Positions 7,767-16,572 of a stretch of DNA of 64,000 nt are shown here, piece by piece; the stretch's first letter is position 1, and each line of letters opens with the position of its first letter. Origin of the DNA: Mucilaginibacter glaciei. GTDB lineage: Bacteria; Bacteroidota; Bacteroidia; Sphingobacteriales; Sphingobacteriaceae. Where the stretch lies: positions 464,189 to 528,188 of the forward strand of contig NZ_JACWMX010000004.1 of NCBI RefSeq assembly GCF_014773245.1. Reading direction: 5' to 3'. The notes beneath the pieces were generated by a model, which was given only the letters and a program-made list of their open reading frames with translations, was not told the DNA's origin and searched no databases. A program made the translations under genes and the position numbers.

Positions 7767-8145
7767 GTGGTTGGTGCTCGGCAAAGGTTAAAACGTAGTT
7801 GTTCGGGTCGAGGATAGAGAATTCTGTTGCGCCGTAAAAAGTGGTTTCTAAGTCTTTTAAAACGGTAACCTTGTCTTTTACCTGATCAAAAAGGATGCGG
7901 ATGTCTTTTACGCTAATGTATAATAACAACGACGCACCATCAGCCCGACTGATCTGCGGCAGCTTATCTGCAAGGCTTTCCAATGTTTGAAACATAAAGG
8001 TAACATTGCCCTTCGCCATCATCACCCAAACAAAATCGGGGCCTTGCTCAGGCACAGTCATGGTAACCTCAAAGCCTAATAGCTTATAAAAGTTAATGGT
8101 GGCGGTTATATCCGTTACAAAAATATTGGGAGACAGGCTTTCCAT
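7753..8145 (-). CDS. VOC family protein (glyoxalase/bleomycin-resistance fold)
   Basis: A 130-residue single-domain vicinal-oxygen-chelate protein: SLSPNIFVTDITATINFYK is the typical first beta-alpha unit, and FSILDPNNYVLTFAEHQ the last strand containing the usual metal-binding Glu. Members include glyoxalase I, dioxygenases and antibiotic-binding proteins; the substrate cannot be assigned. It is transcribed ahead of, and overlaps, the frameshifted second VOC gene, so the pair was probably a two-gene operon. A -7-like TATTTTTG lies about 40 nt upstream on the minus strand. Confidence 0.8.
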   Translation of the reverse strand: MESLSPNIFVTDITATINFYKLLGFEVTMTVPEQGPDFVWVMMAKGNVTFMFQTLESLADKLPQISRADGASLLLYISVKDIRILFDQVKDKVTVLKDLETTFYGATEFSILDPNNYVLTFAEHQPHDNV

Positions 8146-8362
8146 GTGAGATTTTTAGTGATAAAGTGATTACCGAATGTGTGCTTAACAAAAATAAAAC
8201 ATTTATAACTTTAACCACTGCCTTGATTGAAAATTGTCGGGGCAGTAAAGGCGGCATTTTAATGTAAACCGAGCAATTTCATATATATCTGATAATCAAT
8301 TATATAATCTGTTGTTGTGCTGGAATATGTAAACCTTTGTAAACCCAAATGACCCTTTACCC

Positions 8363-8947
8363 ATGGCCAAAAAAGCAATAGACAAGCCGGTACCTGTATC
8401 TGATGGAAAAAACCGCTGCAGCTGGTGCGGAACAGATGCGCTCTACACCCAGTACCACGACCAGGAATGGGGCAAAACTATTCACGATGATGAAACCTTC
8501 TTCGAGTTCCTGACCCTCGAATCTGCCCAGGCGGGGTTAAGTTGGATAACTATTTTGCGCCGCCGGGATGGTTACAAAAAGGCCTTTGCTAATTTTGATA
8601 TAAAAAAAGTGGCAAAATTCACCGACGAAGACCAGCAGCGCTTACTGCAGGATGAAGGTATTATCCGCAACCGGTTAAAGGTATCGTCGGCCATCCGTAA
8701 TGCGCAACTGTTTATTGAGGTGCAAAAGGAGTTTGGCTCTTTCGATCAATACCTGTACAGTTTTATGCCGGGCGGTAAACCCATCACTACTTATTATGGC
8801 CCGCAGGTACGCACTGCCGAGTCGGACGCGATTGCCAAGGATATGAAAAAACGGGGCTTCAAATTCTTTGGCACCACTATTTGCTACGCCTTTATGCAGG
8901 CCACCGGTATGGTGAACGACCACGTGCCACAATGTGATTTTAGGTAG
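8363..8947 (+). CDS. tag: DNA-3-methyladenine glycosylase I
   Basis: A 194-residue enzyme that removes 3-methyladenine from alkylated DNA. The family signature is clear: CSWCG at the N-terminus supplies zinc-ligand cysteine, YHDQEWG and the E-rich FFEFLTLESAQAGLSW segment line the base pocket, and the C-terminal VNDHVPQC carries the remaining zinc ligands (His, Cys). The helix-hairpin-helix glycosylase fold spans most of the protein. Length and motifs are normal. It sits directly before polA and shortly after the ATL gene, a loose neighbourhood of alkylation and repair functions. Confidence 0.93.
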   Translation: MAKKAIDKPVPVSDGKNRCSWCGTDALYTQYHDQEWGKTIHDDETFFEFLTLESAQAGLSWITILRRRDGYKKAFANFDIKKVAKFTDEDQQRLLQDEGIIRNRLKVSSAIRNAQLFIEVQKEFGSFDQYLYSFMPGGKPITTYYGPQVRTAESDAIAKDMKKRGFKFFGTTICYAFMQATGMVNDHVPQCDFR

Positions 8948-8954
8948 GATCATA

Positions 8955-9085
8955 CCGATTTCATAGATTTAAATGATTGCACAGATTGTAAAAATGATGA
9001 AGTGTATATTGTCTGTTCGTAAACATTAATCGTACTTTTGAAAGCACCCGAGAATCTGTGAAATCAACAAAATCATCGTGATCGG
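8955..9085. repeat. Imperfect inverted repeat bracketing the polA promoter
   Basis: Arm 8955-8987 (begins CCGATTTCATAGATTTAAAT) is roughly the reverse complement of 9053-9085 (begins AATCTGTGAAATCAACAAAA). The polA -7 box lies in the loop. It looks like a palindromic intergenic repeat and not a terminator. Confidence 0.5.
9009..9040 (+). promoter_or_regulatory. Probable polA promoter, Bacteroidota type
   Basis: TTG at 9009-9011 and TACTTTTG at 9033-9040 are separated by 21 bp, matching the -33/-7 consensus TTG-N19-21-TAnnTTTG. This leaves a leader of roughly 55 nt before the polA ATG at 9102. Confidence 0.5.
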
Positions 9086-9101
9086 TGCAAAATAAATTAT
9101 T

Positions 9102-11912
9102 ATGAAGAAGCTTTTTCTATTGGATGGTATGGCCCTGATTTACCGGGCGCATTTTGCATTAAGTAAATCGCCGCGGTTCACATCGGCAGGCATGAACACA
9201 TCTGCAGTAATGGGGTTTACCAATACCCTGTTGGATGTACTTAAAAAAGAAAAGCCAAGCCACATGGCTGTAGTTTTTGATACCGATGCCCCAACCGAAC
9301 GCCATACCGAATACGAAAAGTACAAGGCCCACCGCGAGGCCATGCCCGAAGATTTGAGCAAGGCTTTACCCTATATATTTAAAGTAGTATTAGGGTTTAA
9401 TATCCCACTGATTACATCTGATGGTTATGAAGCCGACGATATCATAGGCACACTGGCCAAAAAAGCCGAAAAGAAAGGTTACCAGGTGTACTGTATGACA
9501 CCCGATAAGGATTTTGCTCAACTGGTATCGCCAAATATCTTTGTTTATAAGCCTGCCCGTATGGGTAACGATATGGAAATATTGGGCGTAAAGGAGGTGC
9601 TTGCCAAATGGGAGATTGAACGCCCGGAACAGGTAATAGATATATTGGGCCTTTGGGGCGATGCAGTTGATGGTATCCCCGGCATCCCCGGCGTTGGGGA
9701 GAAAACGGCCAAACTGCTCATCAAACAATATGGTTCGGTCGAGGAGATCATCGCCCATAGTCACGAGTTAAAAGGTAAGCTAAAAGAGAATGTTGAGGCA
9801 TTTGCAGAGCAGGGCCTAATGTCTAAACGATTAGCTACCATCAACCTGAATTCGCCGGTAGAATTAGACGAGGAAGGGCTTGAAATGTGCGCGCCGAGCA
9901 AAGACCTTTTAGAGCCGCTCTTTGCCGAACTGGAGTTCCGCACGCTGGGCCGCCGGGTATTTGGCGACGATTTTAGCATTACTCAAACCAATGCCGTGTC
10001 TGTACAAACCGATTTGTTTGGTAATGAAGTGGCCGATGGCCGTACCACGCTGTCGTTAGAGGTGCAAGACATTTACGAAGCCCCGGAACCCGTCGAGATA
10101 AAGAATATTAATACAGTTGAGCACGAATATATTTTAGCGGATACGTTTGAAAAACGGGCAGAACTGATCAGTATTTTAAAGCAGCAAACAAGCTTTTGCT
10201 TTGATACCGAAACTACAGGCACGGATGCTAACCATTGCGAATTGGTTGGTTTATCCTTTGCTGTTAAACATAACCAAGCCTGGTATGTGCCCGCACCGCA
10301 TGACGAGAATGAGGCCAAGCAATTAATTGCTGAATTTAAACCTGTGTTTGAAAACCCCGCGATCGGCAAAACAGGCCAGAACCTGAAGTTTGATATCCTG
10401 ATGCTGAAATGGTACGATGTTGAAATGAAAGGCGACCTGTTTGATACCATGATGGCGCACTATGTGATAGACCCGGATACCCGTCACGGGATGGATATAT
10501 TGTCGGAAAATTACCTGCAGTATAAACCTGTTTCCATTACAGAACTGATTGGACCGAAGGGTAAGAACCAGGGCAACATGCGCGATGTAGAGATAGAAAA
10601 GATAAAAGACTACGCCGCCGAGGATGCCGATGTGACCCTGCAACTGAAAACTATTTTTGAGCCTAAAATTAAAGAAGTAAAGGCCGAAGACCTGCTGCAT
10701 AAAATAGAAAACCCGCTGATATACGTACTGGCCGATATCGAGCATGAAGGTGTTAAGATAGACCACGAAACGCTGAAGGAATTTAGTAAAGAACTTGAAA
10801 CCGATATTGCCAAGTTGGAGAAAACCGTTTTTGAAAAAGCTGGTGTGCGGTTCAATATTGCATCGCCAAAGCAACTGGGCGAGGTGCTGTTTGAAAAACT
10901 ATTGCTCGACCCTAAAGCCAAAAAAACCAAAACCGGCCAATACCAAACCGGCGAGGATGTGCTGTTGGGCCTTGCTGCCAAGAGTGATATCGTACGGGAT
11001 ATATTGGATTTTCGCCAGCTGCAAAAACTAAGGTCGACTTATGTGGATGCTTTGCCAACTATGGTAAATCCTAAAACAGGCCGTGTGCATACCAGCTATA
11101 ACCAGGCGGTTGCTGCAACCGGCAGGTTAAGTTCTAATAACCCCAACCTGCAAAATATCCCTATCCGTACAGAACGGGGACGTGAAGTACGCAAGGCGTT
11201 TATCCCGCGCGATGCCAACCACAGCATTGTATCTGCCGATTATTCGCAGATAGAGTTGCGTATCATTGCCGAGATCAGTAAAGATCCTAATATGCGCCAG
11301 GCCTTTATTGATAATATCGATATCCACACCGCTACAGCAGCCAAAGTTTACGGGATAGGTATTGAAGAGGTTGACAGTACCCAGCGCCGCAATGCCAAGG
11401 CGGTAAACTTCGGCATCATTTATGGGCAGTCGGCTTTTGGGCTGTCGCAAAACCTGGGCATCCCGCGTAAGGAGGCTGCCGAGATTATAGAGAACTATTT
11501 TGCGCAATACCCCGGCATCAAACAATACATGGCTGACACCATGAACTTTGCCCGCGAGAATGGCTATGTAACCACGCTAATGGGCCGCCGCCGTTATCTG
11601 CGCGATATTAATAGTGCCAACCAAACCGTACGCGGCTTTGCCGAGCGAAATGCCATTAATGCGCCGATACAAGGCTCGGCTGCGGATATGATCAAGATAG
11701 CGATGATCAATATACACCGGGAATTTAAAACCCTTAAACTGGATGCTCGCATGACCATGCAGGTGCATGATGAGTTGGTGTTTGACGTGCCGCATCACGA
11801 GATAGAGATCGTAAAACCTATCATCCTCGATAACATGAAAAACGCCATCAAAACCGAGGTGCCCATCATGGTAGAAATAGGTACGGGATTGAATTGGTTA
11901 GAGGCACATTAA
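9102..11912 (+). CDS. polA: DNA polymerase I
   Basis: A 936-residue full-length DNA polymerase I, used for Okazaki-fragment maturation and repair synthesis. Domains in order: 5'-3' exonuclease (about 1-290, with DGYEADDIIGTLA, TPDKDFAQL and the helix-hairpin-helix GIPGVGEKTA), 3'-5' proofreading exonuclease (about 345-530, with the catalytic DTETTG present, so proofreading is probably active) and polymerase (about 560-936). The polymerase domain has ADYSQIELRI (motif A), RRNAKAVNFGIIYG (motif B/O-helix) and VHDELVFD (motif C). Proofreading residues are lost in many polA genes, so retention is worth noting. Confidence 0.97.
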   Translation: MKKLFLLDGMALIYRAHFALSKSPRFTSAGMNTSAVMGFTNTLLDVLKKEKPSHMAVVFDTDAPTERHTEYEKYKAHREAMPEDLSKALPYIFKVVLGFNIPLITSDGYEADDIIGTLAKKAEKKGYQVYCMTPDKDFAQLVSPNIFVYKPARMGNDMEILGVKEVLAKWEIERPEQVIDILGLWGDAVDGIPGIPGVGEKTAKLLIKQYGSVEEIIAHSHELKGKLKENVEAFAEQGLMSKRLATINLNSPVELDEEGLEMCAPSKDLLEPLFAELEFRTLGRRVFGDDFSITQTNAVSVQTDLFGNEVADGRTTLSLEVQDIYEAPEPVEIKNINTVEHEYILADTFEKRAELISILKQQTSFCFDTETTGTDANHCELVGLSFAVKHNQAWYVPAPHDENEAKQLIAEFKPVFENPAIGKTGQNLKFDILMLKWYDVEMKGDLFDTMMAHYVIDPDTRHGMDILSENYLQYKPVSITELIGPKGKNQGNMRDVEIEKIKDYAAEDADVTLQLKTIFEPKIKEVKAEDLLHKIENPLIYVLADIEHEGVKIDHETLKEFSKELETDIAKLEKTVFEKAGVRFNIASPKQLGEVLFEKLLLDPKAKKTKTGQYQTGEDVLLGLAAKSDIVRDILDFRQLQKLRSTYVDALPTMVNPKTGRVHTSYNQAVAATGRLSSNNPNLQNIPIRTERGREVRKAFIPRDANHSIVSADYSQIELRIIAEISKDPNMRQAFIDNIDIHTATAAKVYGIGIEEVDSTQRRNAKAVNFGIIYGQSAFGLSQNLGIPRKEAAEIIENYFAQYPGIKQYMADTMNFARENGYVTTLMGRRRYLRDINSANQTVRGFAERNAINAPIQGSAADMIKIAMINIHREFKTLKLDARMTMQVHDELVFDVPHHEIEIVKPIILDNMKNAIKTEVPIMVEIGTGLNWLEAH

Positions 11913-11949
11913 TTGGTAAGAAATTTGTAATTTAGTGTAAACGAAAGCC

Positions 11950-12183
11950 ATGGATTTACAGACTGAAAAATTGGATCTTTTACAAACAATCATTAATTCT
12001 GATGACGCAGGGCTTATAAGTGATTTAAAAGCACTTGTAGATACCAGAAGAATTGATTGGTTTGATGAGTTAAGTCCCGATAATCAAAGTGACATTTTAG
12101 AAGGTATTGCCCAGGCGGATGCCGGGAATACCGTGCCACATAGTGAGGCTGTTAAGTTATTTGGGAAATGGGGTTTGAAATAA
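11950..12183 (+). CDS. Antitoxin-like protein of a type II toxin-antitoxin pair
   Basis: A 77-residue acidic protein whose end, VPHSEAVKLFGKWGLK, is a pattern common in small antitoxins paired with RelE/ParE toxins. The N-terminal half is helical and probably mediates dimerisation. The gene overlaps the toxin gene by 16 bp, the usual translational coupling of such pairs. Assignment rests mainly on context and the C-terminal motif. Confidence 0.75.
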   Translation: MDLQTEKLDLLQTIINSDDAGLISDLKALVDTRRIDWFDELSPDNQSDILEGIAQADAGNTVPHSEAVKLFGKWGLK

Positions 12184-12470
12184 TCTGGACCCCAAAGGCC
12201 CTGAATACTTTTGGGAAAAGAATAAATTATTTAGAAAAGCACTGGACGGAAAAAGAACTAGTTAGATTTACATCAAGAGTTAATGATTATCTGCTTATAC
12301 TTAAAGAGCAGCCATTAATGTTCCGTCAGTCGTATAAAGTCAAGCATACTCATATTGGCGTAATCATTAAAGAGGTTTCCTTAATATACAGGGTGAAACC
12401 TCGAAATAAAATAATTGAACTTATCGCATTTATTGATAATCGGCAAAATCCCAAAAGCACCCCAGCTTAA
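12168..12470 (+). CDS. RelE/ParE superfamily toxin
   Basis: A 100-residue basic protein with the RelE/ParE layout: FEIIWTPKALNTFGKRINYL (first strand and helix), a helical middle, then IGVIIKEVSLIYRVKPRNK and IIELIAFIDNRQNP, the C-terminal strands. Closest in appearance to ParE-like plasmid stabilisation proteins with the terminal FxDNRQNP motif. Such toxins either poison gyrase or cleave mRNA; which applies cannot be told. It overlaps the antitoxin gene by 16 bp. The pair is inserted between polA and glgA. Confidence 0.85.
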   Translation: MGFEIIWTPKALNTFGKRINYLEKHWTEKELVRFTSRVNDYLLILKEQPLMFRQSYKVKHTHIGVIIKEVSLIYRVKPRNKIIELIAFIDNRQNPKSTPA

Positions 12471-12642
12471 ACCCCTCTACCATTCTCGCAATAACCACAA
12501 CTGCCTAATTTCGCTTAATATCGAAATGGCAAACTTCTGCCGTTAGTATTTAAATAATAACACTATTTCAAACACATTTTTCAAATTATGTGTTTGTTCA
12601 TTTGGGGAAATGTTTAGTATCTTAACCACTATATAAACCCAA

Positions 12643-14067
12643 ATGAGAATATTCCACCTGAGTGCCGAGTGCTATCCCATTGCCAAAGTAGGGGGGCTTG
12701 CCGATGTTGTTGGCGCACTGCCCAAATACCAGAACGAGGCTGGGCTTAACGCTGCCGTGGTGATGCCTTTTTACAACCGCAAATTTGTTCACGAAAACGA
12801 GTTTGAGGTTGTTTTTCAGGGTGCTACGCTTTTAGGCACCCGCCGGTTATATTTCGAAATACTGAAAGAGAAAACCGATAAACTGGGCTTTGAGCTTTTC
12901 CTGGTTAAGATCCCCGGCTTGCTGGACAGGGAGAATATTTACAGCTACCCCGACGAGAAAGAACAGTTTATTGCCTTCCAGATCTGTTTCCTGGACTGGA
13001 TAAACTGGAGCGGCCAAACACCCGATCTGATACATTGCCACGATCACCACTCGGGCCTGGTGCCTTTTATGATGTACCATTCTAATTTGTATCGCAGGCT
13101 GGCACACATCCCAACGGTTTTTACCATTCATAACGGCCAGTACCACGGCGCGTTCGGCTGGGATAATTTAGATTACCTGCCCGATATAGATTTTTATAAA
13201 ACAGGCTTACTGGAATGGAACGGCGGGATTAACCCGCTGGCATCTGCCGTAAAATGCTGCTGGAAGTTTACCACCGTATCGCCAAGTTATCTGCAGGAGC
13301 TATCAACCAACTCAAACGGGTTGGAGTATCTTTTCTATGTAGAACGCTTTAAAGGCTCGGGTATTGTAAACGGGATAGATACTGAAGTTTGGAACAGCCA
13401 AACTGACCCTATGCTGCCCGAGCATTTTACCGCAGCTACAATTGCCAAGGGCAAGCAAAAAAACAAACAGATCCTTTGCGATAAGTTCAACTTATCAGCA
13501 GATAAGCCGCTCATAGCCTTTATTGGCCGGTTGGTAACGGAGAAGGGATCTGACCTACTGCCGGCCGCTATCGAGCGCAGCCTGACTAAACATGGTGATA
13601 AGGTTAACTTTCTGATCCTCGGTGCGGGGGATACTGCAACGGAGCTGGCTTTGCAGCAATTGAAAACTTTATATCCGCAAAACTGTAATGTATTCATCGG
13701 TTATGACGAGGCGTTGGCGCATTTGATCTATGCCGGTGCCGATTTCCTGCTGATGCCTTCGCGGGTAGAACCTTGTGGATTAAACCAATTATATGCCATA
13801 CGCTATGCAACAGTGCCAATTGTACGCAGCACAGGCGGGCTAAAAGATACCGTGATTGATTTTGGCGAGGAAGGCGGTTACGGCATCCGTTTTAACAACG
13901 TAAGTGTCGAAGACATTACGGCCTCTGTTGCCCGAGCGGTTGAACTATACGCCGACAGCAAGAAAATGCTGCAGTTGCGTAAGCGGATGATGGGCCTCGA
14001 TTTTTCGTGGTACCGGTCGGCAAAAGAATATATTGAACTATACCAAAGCTTAATTCCTAAAATATGA
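12643..14067 (+). CDS. glgA: Glycogen synthase (ADP-glucose type)
   Basis: A 474-residue GT5-family enzyme with a GT-B fold, which transfers glucose from ADP-glucose to growing alpha-1,4-glucan. The N-terminal KVGGLADVVGALP is the ADP-glucose-binding KxGGL motif; IHNGQYHG and VSPSYLQEL are typical of the catalytic lobe; the C-terminal lobe has FIGRLVTEKGSDLL and PSRVEPCGLNQLYAIRYATV with the conserved Glu. Length matches bacterial GlgA. Its last 4 bp overlap glgC (ATGA), so substrate supply and polymerisation are encoded together. Confidence 0.95.
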   Translation: MRIFHLSAECYPIAKVGGLADVVGALPKYQNEAGLNAAVVMPFYNRKFVHENEFEVVFQGATLLGTRRLYFEILKEKTDKLGFELFLVKIPGLLDRENIYSYPDEKEQFIAFQICFLDWINWSGQTPDLIHCHDHHSGLVPFMMYHSNLYRRLAHIPTVFTIHNGQYHGAFGWDNLDYLPDIDFYKTGLLEWNGGINPLASAVKCCWKFTTVSPSYLQELSTNSNGLEYLFYVERFKGSGIVNGIDTEVWNSQTDPMLPEHFTAATIAKGKQKNKQILCDKFNLSADKPLIAFIGRLVTEKGSDLLPAAIERSLTKHGDKVNFLILGAGDTATELALQQLKTLYPQNCNVFIGYDEALAHLIYAGADFLLMPSRVEPCGLNQLYAIRYATVPIVRSTGGLKDTVIDFGEEGGYGIRFNNVSVEDITASVARAVELYADSKKMLQLRKRMMGLDFSWYRSAKEYIELYQSLIPKI

Positions 14068-15326
14068 CATCGAAAGTAATCAGCATCGTACTTGGAGGCG
14101 GCCAGGGGAGCCGTTTAGCACCGCTTACGCTAACACGGTCGAAACCGGCAGTGCCTATCGCGGGTAAATACCGTTTGGTTGATATCCCTATCTCCAATTG
14201 CCTGCACTCGGGTATCGACAGGATCTTCGTGCTTACGCAGTTCAACTCGGCGTCTTTAAATAAGCACATCAAAAATACCTACCACTTTAGCACGTTCAGC
14301 ACTGCCTTTGTGGATATCCTGGCTGCAGAGCAAACCCCTACCAGCGCAGGCTGGTTCCAGGGCACGGCCGATGCGGTTAGGCAAAGTTTGCACCACCTTG
14401 CGGTACACGAGTTCGATTATGTGCTAATCTTATCTGGCGACCAGTTGTACCAGATGGATTTTGAAGCGATGATACAGCAGCATATAGATAAGGGTGCCGA
14501 AATATCTATTGCTACCATCCCTGTTGATGCTGCTGATGTGCCGGGCTTTGGCATCCTGAAAACCGATGAGAATAGCATGATCACCTCGTTTGTCGAGAAG
14601 CCTAAAACAGATTTTGAAAACTGGGCATCTGACGTAAGCGACGAGATGAAAGAGCAAGGTAGGATCTACCTGGCATCAATGGGTATTTACATCTTTAACC
14701 GTAAACTTTTATACGAATTATTAGAGGGGAACGATCACCCGGATTTTGGTAAAGAGATCATCCCTCAATCCATCGCCGGCCATAAGGTAGTTAGCTACCA
14801 ATATGAAGGTTACTGGACAGATATCGGTACTATCAAATCTTTTTTTGAGGCCAACCTGGGCTTAACTGACGATATCCCTAAGTTTAACCTGTTTGATAAG
14901 AACCACATATATACCCGTGCACGCATGCTGCCGCCAACCAAGATCTCGGCTACAATGCTCGAGAAGTCTATAGTTGCCGATGGTTGTATTATCAACGCCA
15001 AGCATATTAAGCATTCGCTTATAGGGATTCGTACCCGTATTGGTTTTGATACCGAAATTGAGAGTTGCTATGTTATGGGTAGCGATAACTACCAAACGTT
15101 AGAGGATATTGCCGAAGCAAAAAAGTCCAATTCACCTATAATGGGTATCGGCGACAGGTGTTGTATTAAAAATGCCATCATCGATAAAAATACCTATATA
15201 GGCGACGATGTAACGATTAACTGTGCAGGCGTTCTACCTGATGGCGACTTTGAAACTTACACCGTTGTAGATGGTATTGTAATCATTAAAAAGCGGGCGG
15301 TTATTGCCAGCGGTACTGTTATTTAA
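14064..15326 (+). CDS. glgC: Glucose-1-phosphate adenylyltransferase
   Basis: A 420-residue ADP-glucose pyrophosphorylase that makes the ADP-glucose used by GlgA. The nucleotidyltransferase domain (about 1-270) opens with LGGGQGSRLAPLTLTRSKPA and contains AGKYRLVDIPISNCLHSGI, GTADAVRQS and FVEKP. A C-terminal left-handed beta-helix (about 290-420) shows hexapeptide repeats such as SIVADGCIINAK. These are the allosteric and substrate-binding features of the family. It overlaps glgA by 4 bp and ends just before a strong bidirectional terminator. Confidence 0.95.
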   Translation: MTSKVISIVLGGGQGSRLAPLTLTRSKPAVPIAGKYRLVDIPISNCLHSGIDRIFVLTQFNSASLNKHIKNTYHFSTFSTAFVDILAAEQTPTSAGWFQGTADAVRQSLHHLAVHEFDYVLILSGDQLYQMDFEAMIQQHIDKGAEISIATIPVDAADVPGFGILKTDENSMITSFVEKPKTDFENWASDVSDEMKEQGRIYLASMGIYIFNRKLLYELLEGNDHPDFGKEIIPQSIAGHKVVSYQYEGYWTDIGTIKSFFEANLGLTDDIPKFNLFDKNHIYTRARMLPPTKISATMLEKSIVADGCIINAKHIKHSLIGIRTRIGFDTEIESCYVMGSDNYQTLEDIAEAKKSNSPIMGIGDRCCIKNAIIDKNTYIGDDVTINCAGVLPDGDFETYTVVDGIVIIKKRAVIASGTVI

Positions 15327-15342
15327 TTAACGGCCACATATA

Positions 15343-15390
15343 AATAACGAAGCCCTCCGGTATGATACTGAAGGGCTTCGTTATTTTACA
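15343..15390. terminator. Bidirectional terminator between glgC and the convergent hydrolase gene
   Basis: A perfect 14-bp stem AATAACGAAGCCCT / AGGGCTTCGTTATT with a 15-nt loop is flanked by T- and A-rich sequence. It can serve glgC on the plus strand and the metal-dependent hydrolase on the minus strand, whose stop codon overlaps its edge. Confidence 0.85.
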
Positions 15391-16063
15391 GTTCTAAAGT
15401 ATCGCCTATGGCAGGCAGCTTCAGATTAAGGCCCGCTTTTTCAAATTTTGCTGCTACTTCTACTTTATCTATCTTAATTACCGGGAACGAATCATAGTGG
15501 ATCCCGATGATATTTTTGCAGTTGATGAATGCGGCCGCTTTAATAGCATCATCTGCACCCATGGTATAGTTATCGCCTAAAGGCAAAAAGGCCCATGCAA
15601 GGTTTTCATCCTCCAATAACTTCATATCATAAGTAAGCGCGGTATCGCCGGCAAAGTAAATAGCCTTATCTTCAGAATAGATCACAAAACCAGCGGGATT
15701 GCCACCGTTAGATCCATCGGGCAAGGCGCTGGAGTGTATGGCATTAACCATCTTAACGCGGCCAAAATCAAAGTTGAAACCGCCGCCTATATTCATACCG
15801 TGTACGTTTTCAATAGCTTGCTTCCCTAACCAGCCGGCAATCTCGGCAATGCAAATAACCTTTGCACCGCTTTGCTTTTGAACCTGTACCAGGTCGGCAA
15901 CATGGTCGCCGTGGCCGTGAGATACCAAAATGTAATCAGGTTTTAAGCTGGTTACATCAATGTGTTTAGCAAGCTCGTTGTGCGTAATAAACGGATCGAA
16001 TAATAATTTTTTGCCCGCCGTCTCTATCTCAATGGTCGACTGGCCGTAATAAGTAACTTTCAT
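15386..16063 (-). CDS. Metal-dependent hydrolase, UPF0173/MBL-fold
   Basis: A 225-residue protein of the metallo-beta-lactamase fold. The key motif VSHGHGDHV (about residues 48-56) supplies the dinuclear-metal ligands, with later ligands in AIHSSALP, YFAGDTALT and IGIHYDSFP. It corresponds to the UPF0173 group related to L-ascorbate-6-phosphate lactonase (UlaG-like), usually annotated only as metal-dependent hydrolase. The physiological substrate is unknown. It is a single gene with its own upstream region. Confidence 0.88.
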   Translation of the reverse strand: MKVTYYGQSTIEIETAGKKLLFDPFITHNELAKHIDVTSLKPDYILVSHGHGDHVADLVQVQKQSGAKVICIAEIAGWLGKQAIENVHGMNIGGGFNFDFGRVKMVNAIHSSALPDGSNGGNPAGFVIYSEDKAIYFAGDTALTYDMKLLEDENLAWAFLPLGDNYTMGADDAIKAAAFINCKNIIGIHYDSFPVIKIDKVEVAAKFEKAGLNLKLPAIGDTLEL

Positions 16064-16138
16064 GGGATGATGTGTTTCGTTTTTGCAAATAACGCGTTAT
16101 AACACCTATTGGTTCTAACCCAACAAAGCTTTTACATT

Positions 16139-16444
16139 TTACTTACCAAACAAGCCGCCCATGCCGCCAAACATAGCGTTAGTCATAGCTGCCATTTCGC
16201 TTTGGCTCACGTTATCGGCTTGCTCCATGGCTTTATTAATGGCAATTACCAGTAGCTCTTCCAGTTCTTCTTTATCGGCTTCCTTTAAAAAGTCCGGGTC
16301 GATAGTAACCGACTGTACTACCTTATTGCCGTTAGCCTGTACGGTGATCTTGCCACCTTCGGCGCTTCCGGTTACGCTGATCGCATCTAAACGTTGTTTT
16401 ACTTCGCCAGCCTTTTGCTGGGCTTCCATTAATTTATCAAACAT
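16139..16444 (-). CDS. YbaB/EbfC family nucleoid-associated protein
   Basis: A 101-residue protein with the YbaB layout: N-terminal helix FDKLMEAQQKAGEVKQRLDA, a central antiparallel sheet GGKITVQANGNKVVQSVTID, and a C-terminal helix ending in a Gly/Phe-rich tail. Family members bind DNA as dimers and are often encoded near recombination genes, but no recR or dnaX is seen here. The length is normal. Confidence 0.9.
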   Translation of the reverse strand: MFDKLMEAQQKAGEVKQRLDAISVTGSAEGGKITVQANGNKVVQSVTIDPDFLKEADKEELEELLVIAINKAMEQADNVSQSEMAAMTNAMFGGMGGLFGK

Positions 16445-16445
16445 A

Positions 16446-16570
16446 ATTTTTGAATGTGCAGATATGCATATGTGCGGGTGTGCAGATGACTCCGCGATGC
16501 ATACCCGGGTTATAAACTAAACTATTTTTTCATCCACACATCTCCATATCCACGCATCTGCGCATCTGGA
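16446..16570. repeat. Palindromic intergenic repeat built from GTGCAGATGTGC-like words
   Basis: The left part has short repeated words of the type TGTGCAGATATGCATATGTG and the right part has the complementary words ATCCACGCATCTGCGCATCT, so the region can fold into a long hairpin. A second region of the same style lies at 21758-21839. No protein coding is apparent. Confidence 0.6.
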
Positions 16571-16572
16571 GC

